Shown piece after piece: positions 33,112 through 43,753 of a stretch of 64,000 bases of DNA. The translations under genes were made by a program, and so were the position numbers. How positions within the stretch are numbered: position 1 is the first letter of the stretch; each line of letters opens with the position of its first letter. This DNA is from Gracilaria gracilis (taxonomy: Eukaryota; Rhodophyta; Florideophyceae; Gracilariales; Gracilariaceae), in the NCBI GenBank assembly GCA_030374805.1, contig JARGSG010000018.1, positions 434,001 to 498,000 of the forward strand, given 5' to 3'. The notes below the pieces were generated by a model, which was given only the letters and a program-made list of their open reading frames with translations, had not been told where the DNA came from and did not search any database.

Positions 33112-35132
33112 ACACTCGCTTTTTGCCTGGGACAGATTCAGAGATAGAGTTTTCGGAGACAGAAGCACGAAGCGAACTGGCACGAAGTATGTTGATGACA
33201 CATGCTGGATATGACGAGAAGGATGTCCTTGACGAAGCGAACAACGCAGCACTCGAAGCCACCCTTGATATGTGCCAGGGGCTTCCTCTTGCGCTTGGTA
33301 TCGCGGGTGCTTCAGTGCGGAACATCTGGCATATGAAGTGTGCTGGAGAGAAACAGAACGCGTTGTGTGATTTCCATGAGGACATAATGTCGAAACGAAA
33401 GGATTTGTTTGATTTACTTGATGGAAAGGACAAACTGTCGAAGATTGTGGACATTTCTATGCAAGTGTTGGAGAAGCGCGAAGACGGCAGAAGTTATCAG
33501 CAGTTGTTCAGAGCCTTGTGCGTTGTTAAGAAGCAACAAATGGTACCGGTTCATATGCTCCAAAGGTTGTGGGGCGTGGAGGACATTGGAGAAGCTGAAC
33601 AAGTTGTAGAAAGCTTTAGTACAGTGTCGATTGTGCAAGCTCGGAGGGAAGACGGTTGTACTTGGATACAACTGCACGATTTGATTTTGGATGTCGCAAC
33701 TCGCCGAGCGTCTGAACAGTATGAGATTCAGCAGTTCTTCCGAACTCTGGTGCAGAACTACGTCCCACGTGATGAGAGCGAGAAAGTTCCACAGACTGAG
33801 GGGCGGTCTGGAGAAGAGCAGGAAGCACGAATGGGTATGGCCATCAAACGCCATGCAGTACCAATTTGGAGGAGATTGTGTCGCGTGGCGAGCCGCAGCA
33901 GAGACACTGTAGAGCTTGAGACCACTAGAGCAAGCCTCCTACCTTGCAGTCTGCGTCGAGCGTGGTGGGATTCCGATGATGATGGTTACCTGTATGAAAA
34001 TCTTTGCCGTGGACTTGCATTTGCAGGATACGCTGATGACCTGATGTGATTACTCTCAAAACCACAATGGATTGTGAAGCGGTTTCAGACCAGTGGATTC
34101 TACGCAGTGCAGCAAGACATAGAGCATGGCACATCCGCGGTTCGCGGCAAAGGTACCAATGAGTCGAACTTGCTGAAACATCTGGAAATGGTGAAAAAGG
34201 CGGCGCGCATGAGCTCTACGTTTGTGAACGACAACCCTTACGAAGCATGGTTCCAGCTATACGGACGTTTAGTTTCGTCTGCAGAGCAGTGTAACAGAAC
34301 GCAAAGATTCATTGACGAAATAGAAAGATGCGCTCCGCGACCATGGGCAAGAGCTTCTGAAGGATTTCTGCAACCTGCCACGGGGGCTGGAATAGATTTG
34401 ATCGACTGTCCTGGGCGGGTACTATGTGTCTCTGAAAAAAATGGCTATGTGTTTTTTGTCTGGGGAGGAGGTAATGCAGCCGGGGTAACACAGTACAACC
34501 CCAAAACTGGTATTCGCAATACGCGGGAGCTACGCATAGAAGAAGAAATGAAGAACGGAAATGCATATTGTGCTGCGTTCTCAGTAGACATGAAAAGGTT
34601 GGCAACGGGTCACCAAAATGGAAGAATTGTGACCTGGAACAGGCAGACAGGGAGTATGACGAGAATTCTCGAAGGCCACACGGATGTTGTGTGTTCAGTG
34701 GCGTTCAGCGCGGAGGGGAGTCGACTGTCCGGGTCAGACGACCGCACCGTTCGATTGTGGGACGCGCTGAGCGGGGAGGCGGTGGGGCAACCTCTAGTCG
34801 GCCACATGGATTATGTGGAGTGTGTGGCGTTCAGTGCAGATGGGAGTCGACTGGTGTCCGGGTCAGACGACCGCACTGTTCGATTGTGGGACGCGCTGAG
34901 CGAGGAGGCGGTGGGGCAGCCTCTAGTCAGTCACACGGATGGAATATTGTGTGTGGCGTTTAGCGCTGATGGGAGTCGAGTGGCGTCCGGGTCATACGAC
35001 CGCACCGTTCGATTGTGGGACGCGCTGAGCGGGGATGCAGTGGGGCAGCCTCTGGTCCGTCACATGGATTATGTCGAGTGTGTGGCGTTCAGTGCAGACG
35101 GGAGTCGAGTGGTGTCCGGGTCGTACGACCGC
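33112..35132 (+). pseudogene. NB-ARC/WD40 gene, middle part (ARC to WD40 repeats)
   Basis: Continues the frame of 21228-22137. It begins DTRFLPGTDSEIEFS, then has the NB-ARC GLPL motif (CQGLPLALGIAG) and an MHD-like LHDLILDVATRRA. An in-frame TGA at 34047-34049 interrupts the sequence; reading through it gives LLSKPQWIVKRF and the frame remains open. It then runs through a linker to at least four WD40 repeats (GHTDVVCSVAFS, SGSDDRTVRLWDALSGEAVG and variants). The frame is cut at SGSYDR by element G at 35133. The end of the gene is on the opposite strand at 43359-43753. The repeats are nearly identical, a pattern typical of fast-evolving recognition WD40 arrays. Confidence 0.9.
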
Positions 35133-35201
35133 CATAAAAACAGCTGAGCAACTCCGGCGCTCTATGCGTTGATTCCCTGCACGTGTCACTCATGTTTTAT
35201 A
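35133..35201 (-). repeat. LTR of element G (3' LTR in element sense)
   Basis: 69 bp, starts CATAAAAACAGC and ends ATGTTTTATA on the plus strand. Cuts the WD40 frame after SYDR. Confidence 0.85.
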
Positions 35202-35238
35202 CTCCTCCTCTTTCCTTGAGGACGGTGACCCATCTCTA

Positions 35239-37556
35239 GCTTTCTGAAACAGCTATCCCCCGAAAGCTCATCAAGCGACCTGCCGACGCGCCCTCGCTTT
35301 TCGTGGGATATCAGAAATGTTCCGTGGACCGACGGAAAAGGTAATCAAGAAGAGTACGCAAACGCCGTTTCGCTCTGGCAAGCTTTTCATCAGACCTTGG
35401 CTGATTCGAACGACAACAAAATCCGACCCGCCGTGCAAGGAATCATGCTTCTGTCACAATTGTTTGGCCGAGCCCGAGATATATGCAAGTCCATTCCAGC
35501 GGACACCATTCAGTCCGAGGACGGCGCTCAGGCCATAGTTAACGCACTCTACAAACGAGATGCCCTCGCTGTGGTTTCTGATGTCTATCAGGATTTCTTG
35601 ACTCTTTTGAACACCAAGCGAAACCCTAATGAGAGTTTCAAGAACTTCGAATCGCGCTTCCAGGCGCATGTCTCTCGGGTCAATGCACATGGAACCGAAG
35701 CCAAACTGTCTGAAGCTCTTGTCGCATTCACTCTTCTGGCCAATTCCGACGTCGACAGTAACCAACGCGTGTCTGTCTTGGCCAGTTGCGCGCCTAAGGG
35801 TTCGTCGCTCACCTCCAGTTCCAGCACAAACGAGTTTCTACAGGCAGTCTCGTACGAGTCAATCGCATCAGTTCTTCGCCAATGTGATAAGGTAAAGACC
35901 CACAACGGCCTCTCTACGTCTAACACCCTGTCTTCAAACGCATCATATGCGTCTTCTTCGCGCTCTGGTGGTCGGAAGGCAGCTTCGAAGCAACGCATGA
36001 CCCCAGAACAGATTGCAGACCTTAAGTCGAAGACGAAGTGTAACCGCTGTGGCAAATTCGGACATTGGGCGAATGATCATCGCCGCGATGGATCACTGAA
36101 GGCAGGTTTCAAGGCATCTGATACACCCGCAAGCAGCAACAAAGACCAGAAGAACGTCCTCACCTTTAATATGGCCAATCTACGGAAGGTGGACAAGCCC
36201 AATGATACTATTGTTGGATCCGATGGGCCGTTGCTAGACAACGCCGCTCCCTACAGTGGTATCGGTATCCTCGAACTCAACATGATCAAGCCCTTCGTGT
36301 GTCCTGAGTGGGACGGGTCTCTTGTTGCACTTCCAGACGCCATTGCGGACAAGACACACTGGCAATATGGCTCGGGATCGCACCGAAGCGAGCCCAGGAG
36401 AATCCTTGGCTCCATTTTCCTTTCCGGCAGCACAGACGCAGGCAATGAGGTCAATATCCGACACCTCGTTCTCGAAGGCTCCTCGCAGTGGGTCGTAGGA
36501 CGGAACGTAACGAACCATTGCAACATCATGCATATGCATGGTAATGTCCTGAAATTACCTCCAGTCAGGGAAGGGGAGGAGTCTCAATTCATTTCCCTGA
36601 TCGACGTAGACATGCATACGTACATACCTCATGCAGTGTTTACATCTCGTAACGAAGAAATGACCAGTCAAAACAAGTCCGTTTTGTTCTGTGCTACTGC
36701 CAGGCTGGATGAAGGAATCTACGAGAGGCCGTGGCGCGAGCTCAAGAAGGTAATCGACAAAGTTCATCGCCACGTTTGTGGTCATTCGACGTACACGGAC
36801 ATCCAGCTGCTTCTAGAGCGGAATGGTCTATGGAATGAGCAGGTTGGAAACTAACTCGCGAAAACCCTGGAGGAATGTACTGCATGCCTTACAACGGCAA
36901 AACCGAAGACCACTCGCAAGGTCTCCCTGAGCAGCATGAGCAGAAACTTTAACGATGTCGTTTGCGTTGACCACATGTATCTCGATGAGTATTGCGTAAT
37001 GCACATCATGGACTCAAGCACTCGATACTCAACAGGCTCAATAGTAGAGAACACTTCAATGAAGCGAGCCATCTACGTGTTTGATACACACTGGATTACA
37101 CAGTTCTGGGTACCACAGACTGTTGCATTCGACCCAGCTTTCCGCAACAACATCTTTGAGCAGTTTCTGCAGCACAATGGTGTACACTCGCGATCTCTAC
37201 CACCCCGGAGGCATAAGAAGAACGTACTAGAGTCCAAGCATCGGGTGATTCGGGATGTGTTTCTCCGACTCAAGGAAGACTCGGCAAATGTGCTTAAGCA
37301 TAACCATCCGTTGCTGATCAGTCAAGCAATCCGTATCTCCAACGATCTCTACGGTAATGACGTGATGTCAGCGCACGAACTCGCGAAGGGATATGCCCGC
37401 CCGGTACAAGCCGGTCAATTTCCTACTTTATTGCCGCAAGAGCTCGTGCACGCTCACCAAACCCTCCTGGCGAAGCGAAAACTGACACTGATCCTACGCT
37501 CTAAAGCGCTGAAGGAATTCCCCATCGCTATTGGTGACCTGGTGCTGGGCCCATAA
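35239..37556 (+). pseudogene. Antisense Copia gag-protease-integrase fragment inside element G
   Basis: One frame, open from about 35239 to TAA at 37554-37556, with a single internal TAA at 36852-36854. There is no in-frame ATG at the start, so the 5' end is truncated. Gag has PRFSWDIRNVPWTDG and a zinc knuckle CNRCGKFGHWANDH in which the last Cys is His. A protease-like LLDNAAPYSG follows. The integrase zinc domain HRHVCGH...CTAC spans the stop, then VCVDHMY, AFDPAFRN and NVLESKHRVIR give D, D and E. It ends at GDLVLGP, in the primer-binding site of element G. No RT is present. It runs opposite to the LTR sense, so it was probably captured. Confidence 0.8.
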
Positions 37557-37557
37557 C
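37542..37557 (-). promoter_or_regulatory. Primer-binding site of element G
   Basis: The plus strand GTGCTGGGCCCATAAC is identical over 16 bases to the anticodon arm of typical eukaryotic initiator tRNA-Met, so its complement on the minus strand can bind that tRNA. Fixes the sense of element G as minus. Confidence 0.72.
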
Positions 37558-37626
37558 CATAAAAACAGCTGAGCAACTCCGGCGCTCTATGCGCTGATTC
37601 CCTGCACGTGTCACTCATGTTTTATA
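37558..37626 (-). repeat. LTR of element G (5' LTR in element sense), inversion breakpoint
   Basis: 69 bp. Followed by CTAAT (37627-37631) instead of the expected ACCGC. CTAAT is the flank of the solo LTR at 43754-43822. Confidence 0.85.
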
Positions 37627-37849
37627 CTAATACTTTTTTCAAAAGAAAAGAGGATGTTCTAAATATAAGCGGTACATTTCAAGGTTGTACCAAGTTGTAG
37701 TTTAGCATTGCCTAAAAACAGCTTGCTGCAGCTTTAATATAGCTTTTCCTTTGAGCAAAACCCTTGATTAGCTCTACTTTAGCTCAGCCCGTTTGTTAGT
37801 AGGAGCTTTGCTATGAAATTCCCGCAGCCGCCTCCTATGGAAGCGTTGC

Positions 37850-38247
37850 AATTACAAATCTTATTGAGTATTTCTATTTCAGATTACAATTTTATGAGTT
37901 GAGGTTTGATGGGAAGAAGTGCAGTCCCACTATGAATGTGAGGCTTCAGTAATGTGCTTGGATTTGGCCATGAAAACTAAGATTGCAATTCATGCATTGC
38001 TTAGAGAAGTTCTTCATGATGGAGCACGTTGTGACATTTGTAACGCCACATTCATTGCAGCATTTGATTCTTTTACAACATATCAAATGTGTGCCAGGAA
38101 CTCTGGTCTAAATCTTTGACATTCGAGGCGAGGCACTACAAAAATAGACTCCACAAAAAGCAACATCAATTGCTTCTCGACTCTTAACTTGGTTACTCCC
38201 TTGCGTTAAACGAACTCCATTCTTTCTAGTAACAACTAGATTCAGTC
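37850..38247 (+). repeat. Conserved upstream region of zinc-finger gene, copy 1
   Basis: About 400 bp upstream of the ATG at 38248, closely similar to the region upstream of the related gene at 45490 (minus) and partly to 50727-50945. Contains the shared blocks ATGATGGAGCACGTTGTGAC and CTTGGTTACTCCCTTGCG. Probably promoter and 5' UTR duplicated with the gene. Confidence 0.75.
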
Positions 38248-39051
38248 ATGAGCTCTTATCCTCAAAGTTCTTCGGGAGGCGATGGCAGGAGACCGTCTAG
38301 GGCTGGAAACAACCTTGGGGTCAGCTCAGGAGGTGCAGACAAAAAGTCAAAAAAGCGTCAGATTCAGAGACAAAACCAGCCACGCAACCAGTCGGGAAGC
38401 AGACAAGCAGGCGCTCCACACCTCGCTTCTGAAGACAGGCAAAGGGAGGCTCGCGATGCTGCTACGTTGAACGAGCTTGAACATATGTGTCACAGTGCTT
38501 TTTCTCAAGGTACTGTATCGGGTTCGGCAGTTACAGGAGCGGCGATGGAGCAGGCTACTGCTCCGGCGGTTGCGTCTGTAGGGACAGTGGGAGCTCCGGC
38601 TGCGGCTCGAAGATCACTTTTTGGGCGCCCAATGCCAAAAGCTCCAACAGGGGCGCCAGGTCAGTCCAATTTGGCGGGAGCACCATACATGGTTCGGGGT
38701 GGCGGCGGTATAGGCGGCTCTCAGCGACAGGCACAGGCATCCGGTAGTGGGCTTCTCCAACCACAGAATGCTCCTTCCGGGAACGAGCAAGGGATTCAAT
38801 GTGCCGTCTGTTTGAAAATGGTACGCAGTAGCAGCTTCTCGGCCCACTCCGTGGTTTGCAAAAAACCGGCCGTGTATAGCTGCCCGCACTGTGAGTACAG
38901 CACTTCCCACCGGACGAATTACAGATCACATGTGGATACTCATTTACCACGAGAGCAACGCAAGTTTGCCTGTGAGCTATGCGGGAAACGTTTTGTTCGA
39001 AAAGATCACGTGCAAAACCACATGCTGAATAAACACAGTGGTGGCCTTTGA
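38248..39051 (+). CDS. C2H2 zinc-finger protein, MSSYPQ family member 1
   Basis: 267 residues from an ATG. Residues 1-115 are a low-complexity basic/Ser-Gly region (MSSYPQSSSGGDG…) almost identical to the paralogue at 45490. Residues 115-180 are Gly/Pro/Ala rich. The C-terminus has a CCHC-type finger (CAVCLKMV…HSVVC) and two classical C2H2 fingers (CPHCEYSTSHRTNYRSHVDTH and CELCGKRF…HMLNKH). Likely a nuclear DNA- or RNA-binding protein; target unknown. Single exon. It lies in the inverted segment, so its present orientation is derived. Confidence 0.8.
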   Translation: MSSYPQSSSGGDGRRPSRAGNNLGVSSGGADKKSKKRQIQRQNQPRNQSGSRQAGAPHLASEDRQREARDAATLNELEHMCHSAFSQGTVSGSAVTGAAMEQATAPAVASVGTVGAPAAARRSLFGRPMPKAPTGAPGQSNLAGAPYMVRGGGGIGGSQRQAQASGSGLLQPQNAPSGNEQGIQCAVCLKMVRSSSFSAHSVVCKKPAVYSCPHCEYSTSHRTNYRSHVDTHLPREQRKFACELCGKRFVRKDHVQNHMLNKHSGGL

Positions 39052-40592
39052 ACGCCACGAGCTGGAGTGGAATTTGAAAACCAGTGTTAGAGATTGTTGA
39101 AAGCTTTCGTGTTGAAAGCTTTCGGGGGTGTTTTATACGTAGCAAAGCAATAAGCAATACGATTGTAAAAAGCTTTGAAGTACTAGAAAAAACAATCTAT
39201 TCGGCGTCCGTCCGCAACCAGAACGGGTGTGAACAGAGGAACTAGAGGTGTTGTCAATTGTTGACAGGTAGGCGAGAGGCACCTTTGCGTTTTACGATCA
39301 GCGCTTCGAGGAGCTGAATTCTCGTGTAGAATTGCCGCAAAGTTTTTCCTTGAACAGTTTGTGTTTTTTTAGTATTTAAGTTTTGGAGTTGTATTAGAAA
39401 AAAGTCTGTTTATAATTTGTATCCGTTCCCAAACTGCACAGGGAAAGGACTTTTTTCGAATATAAATTAGAAGCGCCTTTGCTCTGTCGTGTTAATTAGT
39501 ATCTACAACTACATAATATATATTGTTCAGAAGTTGGGAGCGCAATTAACAAAAATGAAGCTAAGTGTTAAAAGAAAATGGATTATAATGTGCACCTACT
39601 CGCTTCACAAATACTACAAGAATACATATCTAACCATAAGAAGCACGGGGGTGAAAGAGGGAAGATTCTCTCGAGCGCGGAAGGGTACAACGCAAAAGAA
39701 TTTCCAACATTGATGACAGGCGAATTGCGGACATTCTTTGAACACTTTAATCATAAACAATGCGGTAATTGTGTCTAAGGACTCTGGTGGTACTGGGATG
39801 TAATTAATTATTATTCCGCTTGACATTCGCAGCCAGAACAGAGTAGAACCAGGGACTTCGTGTCCCTTTAAGTTTGGGAGCATCCTACTCGGAGGATGAG
39901 TTCTTTCGCTGTTGGGAAGGCACCACCGAGGTGCTATTGATATCAGGGCGACAGTTGCTCGTCGCTCCTGTCCCATAGCGCAGTAGAACAAACTGTCATT
40001 CAGTCATTGAGGCGTGGGTGGGAGGGAAAGTGAAGAAAAAGAGAGCCAAGACCGGGGTAACTGCGAAAGGAGGCGAGCGACAGTCTGCTGCGACGAGGAA
40101 GGCGCGGCGGTCTCCAGTCCTTCCGCAACTTAAATCTACGGTCATAGGTTGCACGGCGACACCTTGCGCAATGGTCACCCAGGATTTGGAACCAACACAA
40201 CCACACACTACACATTACACAGTAGATCTGAGATTGGCATCCAGCATCGTCTTGCTCCTGTCCTCCGCTCCAATAAATCAACATCTACGATTTCACCAAA
40301 AAAACTGCGGCATTTATGTTCTGCGTCATATGTCGTCCAATTACCAGTCTTAAATTGAAAAGAATTATGAAGCAACTCTTAGAGTTCACATTTTACTCCC
40401 CTTATCTCTGCAAAACATGAGTATTTCTCAATACGTTTAAAGGTCAGACACTGCAAGTTGCAGATGGCAACAACATAAATAAAGTTCAAAGTCATTTTCC
40501 CGTACTCTGATATCTTCAAGTTAGACAAACCGACAAAGAAACGAACAACGAACGCCAGCTTCTTGACCACAGCAAGGGAAATTACGACAATC
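39052..40592. other. Intergenic, no clear gene
   Basis: AT-rich with a few open frames of 70-125 codons on both strands (for example 40018-40353 plus) that overlap each other and show no motif. GCTTTCGTGTTGAAAGCTTTCG near 39100 is a short direct repeat. Confidence 0.4.
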
Positions 40593-41309
40593 ATGAGTTC
40601 GCGTGGATCACATTCTTCCGGTAGGTCAGGTAGTAGCAACAGAAAGAGCCACCGTCGGGGAACTGGCAGCGATCGCGGTGAGGAGCGTAGCTCGAAGCGC
40701 GCGAGGACACAGGCTCGCTCTTCTTCCAGCAGCTCCGGCGCCAGCCACGGTGGCGCGGCCCTGCTACCGGGAGCCGCAAGCGCGCATGCAGCCGCTGGTT
40801 CTGCTGGCGCTGCGCCCGCAAGAGTGACAGACAGGGTGTTTACTAAGAGCGGTGCTCTCGCAACTACGATTCCGTGCCCAGTTTGTTCCAGGATGATCGT
40901 CAAAAGCCGCATGAACTGGCACTTGAATTCGTGCCGACTGTACGAGTGCCCTGTGCCTGATTGTGACTTTAAAACGTATCTAAAGGGGCAATACAACTAT
41001 CATGTTAAGAGGCACACTGGGGTAGTGGATTACTCGAACATGTCTCCTTGTCCAATTTGCTCGAGGATGATGACCAACAACCGCATGAACTTTCACCTGA
41101 GGACCTGTCAGCTGCGCGACTGTCCTGAGCCAGGTTGCAGATACTCGACGTATCTACCGGGTCAATTCAGTGCTCATTTGCAGAAACACAAGATGGTGCC
41201 TGACATTGAATGCACGAATGGATGTGGAGCTAAGTTTAATCGTCAATCCAATATGAATGCTCATCGAGAGAAGCACTGCCGGTTGAGGCCGAAAGGTGGC
41301 GATGAATGA
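40593..41309 (+). CDS. C2H2/C2HC zinc-finger protein with duplicated finger pairs
   Basis: The ATG at 40593 (MSSRGSHSSG) is preferred over an upstream TTG. 238 residues. A Ser/Arg/Ala-rich N-terminus is followed by five fingers: CPVCSRM…HLNSC, CPVPDCDF…HVKRH, CPICSRM…HLRTC, CPEPGCRY…HLQKH and CTNGCGAKF…HREKH. Fingers 1-2 and 3-4 are an internal duplication (YLKGQYNYH versus YLPGQFSAH). Organisation (low-complexity N-terminus, C-terminal fingers) matches the MSSYPQ proteins nearby, though the N-terminus differs. Likely nucleic-acid binding. Confidence 0.8.
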   Translation: MSSRGSHSSGRSGSSNRKSHRRGTGSDRGEERSSKRARTQARSSSSSSGASHGGAALLPGAASAHAAAGSAGAAPARVTDRVFTKSGALATTIPCPVCSRMIVKSRMNWHLNSCRLYECPVPDCDFKTYLKGQYNYHVKRHTGVVDYSNMSPCPICSRMMTNNRMNFHLRTCQLRDCPEPGCRYSTYLPGQFSAHLQKHKMVPDIECTNGCGAKFNRQSNMNAHREKHCRLRPKGGDE

Positions 41310-42173
41310 TTTTGAGGAATACTCCGTAATTCTTGTAGAGCTACGAATAATAGGAGTACATAGAGCAGAGAAATAAAATGGAGCGATGAAACGTTATAGA
41401 ACAGATATAAAAACGAGCTGGTGTTTGTCGCGGGAGGACTTTCGTAGCTTTAGAACAGATCAAAGCGAGTGCCCTTCAATCCTTTGCCCTACTCTTTACT
41501 GGGCAGCAGTGAGAGAGACGATGGTGGCATCGCCACTTGTACGTCACTCGGGTGGCTCTTGATATGGTTGGAAAAATGTCAGTTGCCATCGATAGCACCA
41601 ACAGAACATGAGCGGCTGTACAGCTCTAATAAATCCACACGAGGAAAGTTTGGGCTGTTTAAAGGCTGGGAACTGTGTTCGGTTGTGAATAACCGGCGCC
41701 TGGCTTGATCTGTGTCTTCTCGCGGTACGGTCGTATGTGCAGCGGCCACAAACAAGTTATCTGGGACGCTCATCGGCTCCTCTTTCCCAGCGTTTCTATT
41801 CGCTGCGTGAATATTTTACGGAGGTGGTTGCAGCACAATACAAATACGAGCGCAATCCAGATCACAAACACGAAATGACATATATTGTAGATAATATGCG
41901 TGTATGGAAAGCAAAAGTTTGGGCCAAAATCAATTTGTTGTCGCGTGGACGATTCCTTCAAGAGATGTACCTTTTAGTACGGAACAGAACGGTTTGATTG
42001 ATATTCAGAGCCCAAATCGAATTCGACTGAGAGTGCTTCCGAGCTCGGAGGATCCGTAGATAAGTGTAGTTTGTTGGAACGGAAGGGAACGAAACGTGGT
42101 TGTTGGCTGCCGCTCGGGCCATATCTTGGTTCAAGATGTATGCTATGGGGGAAGATATCTCAATGAAAGTGAT
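41310..42173. other. Intergenic, no clear gene
   Basis: Small open frames only (41469-41708, 41737-41997) without recognisable motifs. 5' flank of the tRNA gene. Confidence 0.4.
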
Positions 42174-42261
42174 GGGTCTGTAGCTCAATTGGTAGAGTGC
42201 TCCCTTAGCATGGGAGAGGTACCGGGATCGAACGCTACCGCCGACAGGCCCGGCAGATCCA
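42174..42261 (+). tRNA. tRNA-Ala (AGC) with 15-nt extra sequence in the T loop
   Basis: The cloverleaf can be built by hand. Acceptor GGGTCTG (42174-42180) pairs with CAGATCC (42254-42260), with discriminator A at 42261. The D arm is GCTC…GAGT. The anticodon arm is CTCCC-TTAGCAT-GGGAG, with anticodon AGC at 42207-42209. The variable loop is AGGTA. The T stem is CCGGG (42222-42226) with CCCGG (42249-42253). The T loop spans 42227-42248, 22 nt instead of 7; subtracting 15 gives a 73-nt tRNA. TTTT follows at 42271. The extra 15 nt (about CGCTACCGCCGACAG) could be an ectopic intron. A pseudogene is the alternative. Confidence 0.8.
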
Positions 42262-43358
42262 CTTCCATTCTTTTAGCCCTCTCCAACAACAGCTTCACTA
42301 TCAACGACGGTTGGAGTTGTTTGTTGGCGTTGTGACAGCTGTGCGCGTGGTCCACGTGTGAATGCAGATGCTCGTTCAATTAAATGTTTTGGTTTTTGTA
42401 TTCAATTCACAGCTATTTTTGAATTCTTCAGTTCATAACGGCGCAGACTTTAACGGATAAGGGCGCTAAGAGCGTTACCCCGCGCTTCCACCAGCTGCCA
42501 TACATAACTTAATAAGGATACGTCAGGGCGTTCGTTCCCAAGGCCGATAGGCTATTGTAGAGCGCTTGACTCCGCCCCCAAACTTGGTCCGCCGGGTTGA
42601 GCGAGTCGGCGCTCGGTCACAATCACTGCAACGCGTCACACGCCCGGCGGCGGATACACAAAGCACAAATTCATATTTCCAGATCGCTAAATGAACATGA
42701 ATATAGCATAAAAGTGAATTTGAAGACAAAAATAATCATGTAAGTAACATTTTCAAAGAGCTTTGCCCTTGGTATATAGTGTATCAGCGTTTAGAGAAGC
42801 AAGCCTCTCGTAACAAATTCGCAAAGCTCCATTTATGAAACGCGTACGTGATTTACTCGTACGCGGGGGTATGCTAAGAACCCCAGCAACCTATAACATT
42901 TATCTCTACACCGTAGCCACAAACCACAAATCAGTAGCCGTGCTACACTCACGGGGCTATAATATGGTACAAAGAAAGAATTAGGTACCTAAGGTGTTTT
43001 CGACTGCAGAAGCGTTTCGTTTGCGACGATAATCGCCTTCTTCTTCACTGAACCTCTCCATTCAACCTCTAGAGCTCGCCGCGTAAGGTGTACACCATGA
43101 CAAGGCGCTTCGCATGTACCGCTTTTGTCGCCATTCTGCAATTCGAAAGGCTGTTGTGCGGGTTGTGCACAATTTTGCTCGTCTTGTCGACACACTCCGT
43201 GCGCGTGATGACAACTTGAACTTTCATGGGACTCAGTTGGGCGCGTGTCGAATAATTTCACAGAACTCAGAGAAACCACTGGCTCGTGAGCACCAGCGGT
43301 CGCCCAAGCGATCCACTGCTCCCCCGCACGTTGCCACAATCTCGGTGCCATCGGCGCG
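42262..43358. other. Intergenic between tRNA and WD40 fragment
   Basis: No recognised gene. Includes a short hairpin CGCGTACG…CGTACGCG near 42841-42865. Open frames at 42989-43351 (minus) and 43114 onward (plus) are unsupported. Confidence 0.4.
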
Positions 43359-43753
43359 TTACTCAGTTATTCGGCGAGTCCCAGGTTCACGGCCTGACCA
43401 CGTGAGCGCCAGCGCGTCGATCGTCAACTGCCACGCCGCGTCGTGTGACGTCAGCACGCACGCCCTTCGACGTACGTCCCACAACCTCCCCATACCGTCC
43501 AACTGGAACGATACAATGCGCGAGCACTGCGCATTTACCGCCACACGGTACACAGCGCCGCTGTGAGGGAGGGCTTGGCCCACCGCCTCCCCGCTCAGTG
43601 CGTCCCACAATCGAACGGTGCGTTCGTGTGACCCGGACACCACTCGACTCCCATCTGCACTGAACGCCACACACAATGTACCATCCGTGTGACCGACCAG
43701 AGCCTGCCCCACCGCCTCCCCGCTCAGCGCGTCCCACCATCGAACGGTGCGGT
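43359..43753 (-). pseudogene. NB-ARC/WD40 gene, 3' part, inverted
   Basis: Reading from 43753 on the minus strand, ACCGC is followed by the continuation of a WD40 repeat (TVRWWDALSGEAVGQAL), two further repeats (VAFSADGSRVVSGSHERTVRLWD and a diverged one with SFQLDGMGRLWD) and a tail ending GTRRITE and a stop at 43359. The codons join exactly to SYDR at 35132 when the ACCGC duplication is counted once. It has no start of its own and is the displaced C-terminus of the gene starting at 21228. Confidence 0.88.

Larger units (their letters stand above)
35133..37626 (-). mobile_element. Miniature LTR element G with 69-bp LTRs
   Basis: Direct 69-bp repeats at 35133-35201 and 37558-37626. On the minus strand the 37558 copy is followed by GTTATGGGCCCAGCAC, complementary to the initiator tRNA-Met anticodon arm. 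The 35133 copy is preceded by the purine tract GGAAAGAGGAGGAG (plus-strand pyrimidines at 35202-35215). The element sense is therefore minus. The internal part, however, holds a plus-strand Copia gag-integrase fragment. The short LTRs and lack of sense coding capacity fit a TRIM-like non-autonomous element. The left flank carries ACCGC (35128-35132); its partner is at 43749-43753 because of an inversion. Confidence 0.82.
37627..43753. other. Segment inverted by LTR-LTR recombination
   Basis: The two ends carry exchanged target duplications: CTAAT at 37627 and ACCGC at 43749-43753. Re-inverting the segment gives ACCGC-[element G]-ACCGC inside an unbroken WD40 frame, and CTAAT-[solo LTR]-CTAAT at the other site. 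Confidence 0.88.

Noticed and set aside
34650-35132. Repeated DNA units read as a possible satellite or CRISPR-like array
   Set aside because: The repeats are WD40 codons in frame; there are no unique spacers of constant size outside a coding frame.
40018-40353. 111-codon basic frame
   Set aside because: Overlaps a similar frame on the other strand; no motif or conserved start context.
42989-43351. Minus-strand frame right after the WD40 stop
   Set aside because: Different frame, no WD40 similarity and no own motif.
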